Positions 61,114-64,000 of a DNA stretch of 64,000 bases are shown one piece after another. The number at the start of each line of letters is the position of its first letter. The stretch's first letter is position 1. A program made the translations under genes and the position numbers. This stretch comes from Kuenenia sp039794105 (GTDB lineage: Bacteria > Planctomycetota > Brocadiia > Brocadiales > Brocadiaceae): the NCBI RefSeq assembly GCF_039794105.1, contig NZ_JBDIWA010000017.1, positions 7,330 to 71,329 of the forward strand. Direction: 5' to 3'. The notes beneath the pieces are model-generated. The model saw only the letters and a list, made by a program, of their open reading frames with translations. It ran no database searches and was not told the DNA's origin.

Positions 61114-61554
61114 ATGAGAACGAATAGAATCAGAAAAAGTATCGCCTGTTTTCAGATACTGATTATGGTGTGTTTGGCGTTATGCAGCGCCGTCATTGTT
61201 ATTAACACTCCAGAAAAGCAGGTTGCATTTTCGTGTATGGATCATGAATGCGGCTGCAAATCTGAAGCGGATTGCAGGACAAATTGCTGTTGTTTTCCTG
61301 CCGGAGACCGTTTAGTGTCCCAAAATGATGCAAAGCAACAGAGAAACGGATTCCATTCTTTCATAAGTAGTCTGCAATGTAAATCGGGAAGCGATACACT
61401 GGCATTTATAAAGGGCAATCTTAAATACATACAGGAAGAGCCTTCAATAGACTACCGATTGACATTTTTATGTTTTCTCTGCAATGACCCATTCATTCAA
61501 CCATGCGAACCTGTAGTTTCGCCTCCTGAAAAGCCACCGCGTTACCGCTCATAA
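61114..61554 (+). CDS. Exported cysteine-rich protein
   Basis: A 146-residue precursor with an N-terminal hydrophobic signal or anchor (about 10-31), then a cysteine cluster: CMDHECGC (41-48), C54 and NCCCF (57-61). Two more cysteines lie near 119-122 (CFLC). The density of cysteines with His suggests soft-metal binding (copper, zinc). No family recognised. It is the first of three exported proteins on this strand, 211 bp upstream of the YcnI-like gene. Confidence 0.65.
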   Translation: MRTNRIRKSIACFQILIMVCLALCSAVIVINTPEKQVAFSCMDHECGCKSEADCRTNCCCFPAGDRLVSQNDAKQQRNGFHSFISSLQCKSGSDTLAFIKGNLKYIQEEPSIDYRLTFLCFLCNDPFIQPCEPVVSPPEKPPRYRS

Positions 61555-61765
61555 ATCCACCTTTTGTTACAACACAAAACAATATACCCTTCGATAAAAC
61601 AAGATGCGGCAGATGAACAGAGATAGTGTTTGCACACCAGAGCACTCCATCTCATATGTTTTTGGCTGCGACGGCTTGTTTTCTGCCTTATATCTTGTCA
61701 GTATCAGGCATGAAAGCCTGATGCATTCGAACTATACTCATTTTAAAAACAGGAGAAAATAACAT

Positions 61766-62614
61766 ATGTTACAACCTAAAAGATATATTCCCATTATCTC
61801 ATTTTTAGGGGCAATGATTATTTCGGGGAATGCGATGGCGCATACAACGGTCATGTCAAAAAATACCCCGGATAGTTACAATTCCCGTGATGAACTTGAA
61901 GGGAATACCAGCCTTAATCATTTTAGCATACCTCACGGGTGCGACGGACAATCCATACGGGCGCAAAGTGTTGTTTTTCCCAATGGTGCGGATTCTATTG
62001 CCGAGCGATCCGATACAGAAGAGTCTGTTAATCTTCAGGACCATATAGAAGGCAATCCTGTCATGGGCGCTAAACCTGCGGTAAACAGTCTTTTTAAAAA
62101 AATAAAAACACTGGAGGGATCTGTCCCGGCATTTACCTCGCATGGTACTGAAAAAACAGAAGACGTCAGGGCTTTCGTGTATACCAATGGCAAATTAAAT
62201 GACGGTTTACTGGGGATTATTCCATGGAGCGCAACCTTTCCTACATTCAAATCGGATTCCTGCGCAACAGCGCTTACCATATACATTGCCATTGCCAATT
62301 ATTGTACCAAATCCACAGACGATACCGACCGCGCCGATATCTGGATTGGCCGTTTAACGGAAAAGTTTGATGACGAAGACGTCGTTTCCGTTGGCTTTTG
62401 GCCGTACCTGAAGGTTGTAAGAGACCTTGAAAAGAATCCCCTTCCTGAAGGGTGCGATGAAGGGTTTGAGATTAGTGTGTATCCTTCAGATGAGGCAATT
62501 GATGAATATTTGCCGGTAGACGGATATTGGCCTGCAGAAGGGAAGAATGGAAAAGGCGGTAAAAAAGATAAAGACGATGGAGGGCATGAAGACCATAGCG
62601 GACATAATCATTAA
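61766..62614 (+). CDS. YcnI/DUF1775-like exported copper-binding candidate
   Basis: A 282-residue precursor with signal peptide MLQPKRYIPI to GNAMA; cleavage after AMA leaves His26 as mature N-terminus (HTTV), the hallmark of YcnI-type copper proteins that coordinate Cu through the N-terminal histidine. The segment NHFSIPHGCDGQSIRAQSV (51-69) matches the DUF1775 core. Residues about 90-240 form the rest of the domain, and the tail (about 255-282) is Lys/Gly/Asp-rich and ends GGHEDHSGHNH, a probable metal-binding tail. ACAGGAG lies before ATG. It is followed by a Met-rich outer membrane protein gene. Confidence 0.72.
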   Translation: MLQPKRYIPIISFLGAMIISGNAMAHTTVMSKNTPDSYNSRDELEGNTSLNHFSIPHGCDGQSIRAQSVVFPNGADSIAERSDTEESVNLQDHIEGNPVMGAKPAVNSLFKKIKTLEGSVPAFTSHGTEKTEDVRAFVYTNGKLNDGLLGIIPWSATFPTFKSDSCATALTIYIAIANYCTKSTDDTDRADIWIGRLTEKFDDEDVVSVGFWPYLKVVRDLEKNPLPEGCDEGFEISVYPSDEAIDEYLPVDGYWPAEGKNGKGGKKDKDDGGHEDHSGHNH

Positions 62615-62652
62615 TGATGCTTTTTGCATAATTCTTTAATGTTATGGTTCTG

Positions 62653-62685
62653 GTGGAGGGACAGGCTTAAAACCTGTCCCTCCAC
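62653..62685 (+). terminator. Perfect hairpin between the YcnI-like and outer membrane protein genes
   Basis: GTGGAGGGACAGG pairs perfectly with CCTGTCCCTCCAC around CTTAAAA, followed by a T-rich stretch. A related palindrome lies at 38725-38752, so it may be a dispersed repeat acting as a terminator or attenuator. Confidence 0.5.
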
Positions 62686-62728
62686 TGTCTTTGTCTTGTT
62701 TTTCTCTTCTCAGGAAAGGATCTGTTGT

Positions 62729-63787
62729 ATGAGAATTCTAATAACGATGGCTTTGCTTTTATTATTTGTCAACAGGACGGTATTTGCTTTAGGCGAATGC
62801 GGCCTTGCATGCAGCCTTTCAGGCTCGACAATTTCGGAAGTAACTTTTGGAGATAAATTTGGGTTGTCACTTCAGTATGTCTATACGAAAATGGAGACAA
62901 TAAGGGACGGTGACAGTCGTATCGGCAGCAACACCTTATTGGATAAGGTTGCTTCTGAGTGGCCTGATATGCCTGAAGGATCGAAAAGTTTTACAATACC
63001 TACGAGAATGATTATGCAGAAATACACGATTACCGGTTCATATGCAGCCACAGACCGGTTACAGTTTCTTGTTTCCGTTCCCTATCTTATCAATGATATG
63101 GACATGAAAATGCGGATGCGTCACCAAATGGATGGGGAACAGTTCATGGACATGGATATGAAAATGGAGATGGATACCGTTGAAGGGTTTGGTGATATAT
63201 CCATTATGGGATTATACACCCTGCATGAAAATGAGGTTGATCGTCCTGCTGAGAGGCTTATGGTCGGGTTTGGACTAAAAACTCCTACCGGTAAAAATGA
63301 TGAAAATACCGATTCCGGCAATCGTGTGCATGCTATGATGCAATTGGGAACAGGCTCATGGGATCCTCTTTTCCTTGTTAATTATATGCGTGAATTTTCC
63401 CCCTTTGTTTTGCAGGGGAATCTGCTCTACCAGATTACAACGGAAGGAGACGAAGGTTACGAGTTTGGCGATCAGATTTCACTAGATATTTCTGCAAGAT
63501 ATCCTGTGAATAAATATATCAGCCCTGGACTTGAATTAAACGGGCTCCATACCGGCAGTGACAATGACCATGATAATAATTTCTCAAGACCGGAAACTTC
63601 CTTGTTTGACAATACTGACAACACGGGTATCACCGCATTTTATGTTACCCCCCTTGTTAATGTAAAAATCCCTAAGACAGGATGCAGCACCGACTTGAAA
63701 TTTCAGTATCCGCTGTATCAGCATGCAAGAGGCATTCAACAGGTAGTGGATTGGAGGATAATGGCTTCGGTTGTGTGGAATTTTTAA
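62729..63787 (+). CDS. Outer membrane beta-barrel protein with Met-rich loop
   Basis: From ATG 62729 (AGGAAAGGA upstream; a longer frame to 62624 runs through a palindromic repeat) the 352-residue precursor has a signal peptide (1-20, ending VFA), then a beta-rich protein of the transporter-type barrel family: repeated amphipathic strands such as RLMVGFGLKTPTGK and SLDISARYPVNKYISPGLEL, ending in the aromatic SVVWNF. Residues 124-148 contain ten methionines with His and Asp (NDMDMKMRMRHQMDGEQ and onward), a pattern seen in copper-binding loops. With the YcnI-like and Cys-rich genes it suggests copper or other soft metal handling at the envelope. Confidence 0.78.
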   Translation: MRILITMALLLLFVNRTVFALGECGLACSLSGSTISEVTFGDKFGLSLQYVYTKMETIRDGDSRIGSNTLLDKVASEWPDMPEGSKSFTIPTRMIMQKYTITGSYAATDRLQFLVSVPYLINDMDMKMRMRHQMDGEQFMDMDMKMEMDTVEGFGDISIMGLYTLHENEVDRPAERLMVGFGLKTPTGKNDENTDSGNRVHAMMQLGTGSWDPLFLVNYMREFSPFVLQGNLLYQITTEGDEGYEFGDQISLDISARYPVNKYISPGLELNGLHTGSDNDHDNNFSRPETSLFDNTDNTGITAFYVTPLVNVKIPKTGCSTDLKFQYPLYQHARGIQQVVDWRIMASVVWNF

Positions 63788-63844
63788 ACAGGGAATAGTT
63801 GATTTTATTAGGGATTCCTGACGAAGTCTGTATAATTTGAATGT

Positions 63845-63905
63845 AGCAATGCGTCTCTACAAAAATATTGAAATCCCGGCGGGTTCAGGTTTGCAACCCA
63901 ATGTC
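63845..63905. repeat. Short dispersed palindromes at the right end
   Basis: It has the half repeat GCAATGCGTCTCTAC and GGCGGGTTCAGGTTTGCAACC, both families seen elsewhere in the window. No gene is supported from 63788 to 64000. Confidence 0.5.
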
Positions 63906-64000
63906 ATTAAGTTAAGAAATTGGTTTATAAGGGAAAGCAAATATTTTTTTGCGTGGTTGAATATTTCTTGGAAATTTTCTTCCATTTCTTATAGCAGAAT

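Noticed and set aside
63906..64000. Possible gene entering from the right edge
   Set aside because: Minus-strand reading gives only about 25 codons before stops, and no motif is recognisable.

Overview
The window is a chromosomal stretch of a Gram-negative anaerobe, most likely an anammox planctomycete of the Kuenenia/Brocadia group. That assignment is inference. It rests on an octaheme protein of the hydroxylamine oxidoreductase (HAO) family, tandem formate/nitrite transporters, lipid A and BamA genes, abundant two-component regulators and an AT-rich base composition. There is no rRNA, CRISPR array, prophage or intact insertion sequence. One tRNA (Gln, anticodon TTG) is present.

Layout. 0-1.4 kb: an LPS-kinase-like gene running off the left edge. 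1.4-4.7 kb: an ATP-grasp acyl-CoA synthetase subunit, hflX, lgt, panD. 4.8-9.7 kb: a monoheme cytochrome c lipoprotein, then (minus strand) a sugar-type oxidoreductase, a 67-residue protein, a DUF1858-type protein, two small cupins, a DUF2249 protein and the octaheme HAO-like protein, closed by a terminator. 9.9-23 kb: a dense minus-strand housekeeping block: ilvD, tRNA-Gln, a truncated glmU, prs, rplY, pth, rpsF, ssb, rpsR, rplI, dnaB, bamA, skp, lpxC, lpxA. 23.4-29 kb (plus strand): a DedA-family protein, an exported Memo-AMMECR1 fusion, a second AMMECR1 protein, leuB, a small membrane protein and an FGE-fold protein. 29-32 kb: a GcvH-like/dgcN/dgcA operon bracketed by inverted copies of a dispersed repeat. 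32-37.4 kb: mltA, two nitrite/formate channels and a GlcF/HdrD-type Fe-S protein.

37.7-57.9 kb is dominated by signalling: a diguanylate cyclase response regulator, four histidine kinases (two of them with receiver domains), two receiver-only regulators and an NtrC-type activator. Between these lie a muramoyl-alanine amidase behind a c-di-GMP (GEMM) riboswitch-like leader, a NapH-NapG-DUF6599 fusion beside a Tat-exported DUF362 protein, and a beta-propeller. 58-64 kb: a small coiled-coil protein, a CDF-like transporter, two bactofilins, and three exported proteins (Cys-rich, YcnI/DUF1775-like and a Met-rich outer-membrane protein) that look like a copper-handling set.

The intergenic DNA is unusual. 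Many gaps hold imperfect hairpins whose arms are built of 7-bp near-repeats, and several copies of a MITE-like element ending in GTAACAATTTAG are present. These repeats supply the last codons of two genes and create false N-terminal extensions on several others, so I moved several start sites. Starts were chosen by Shine-Dalgarno sequence and family alignment. Functions come from recognising motifs by eye, without database searches.
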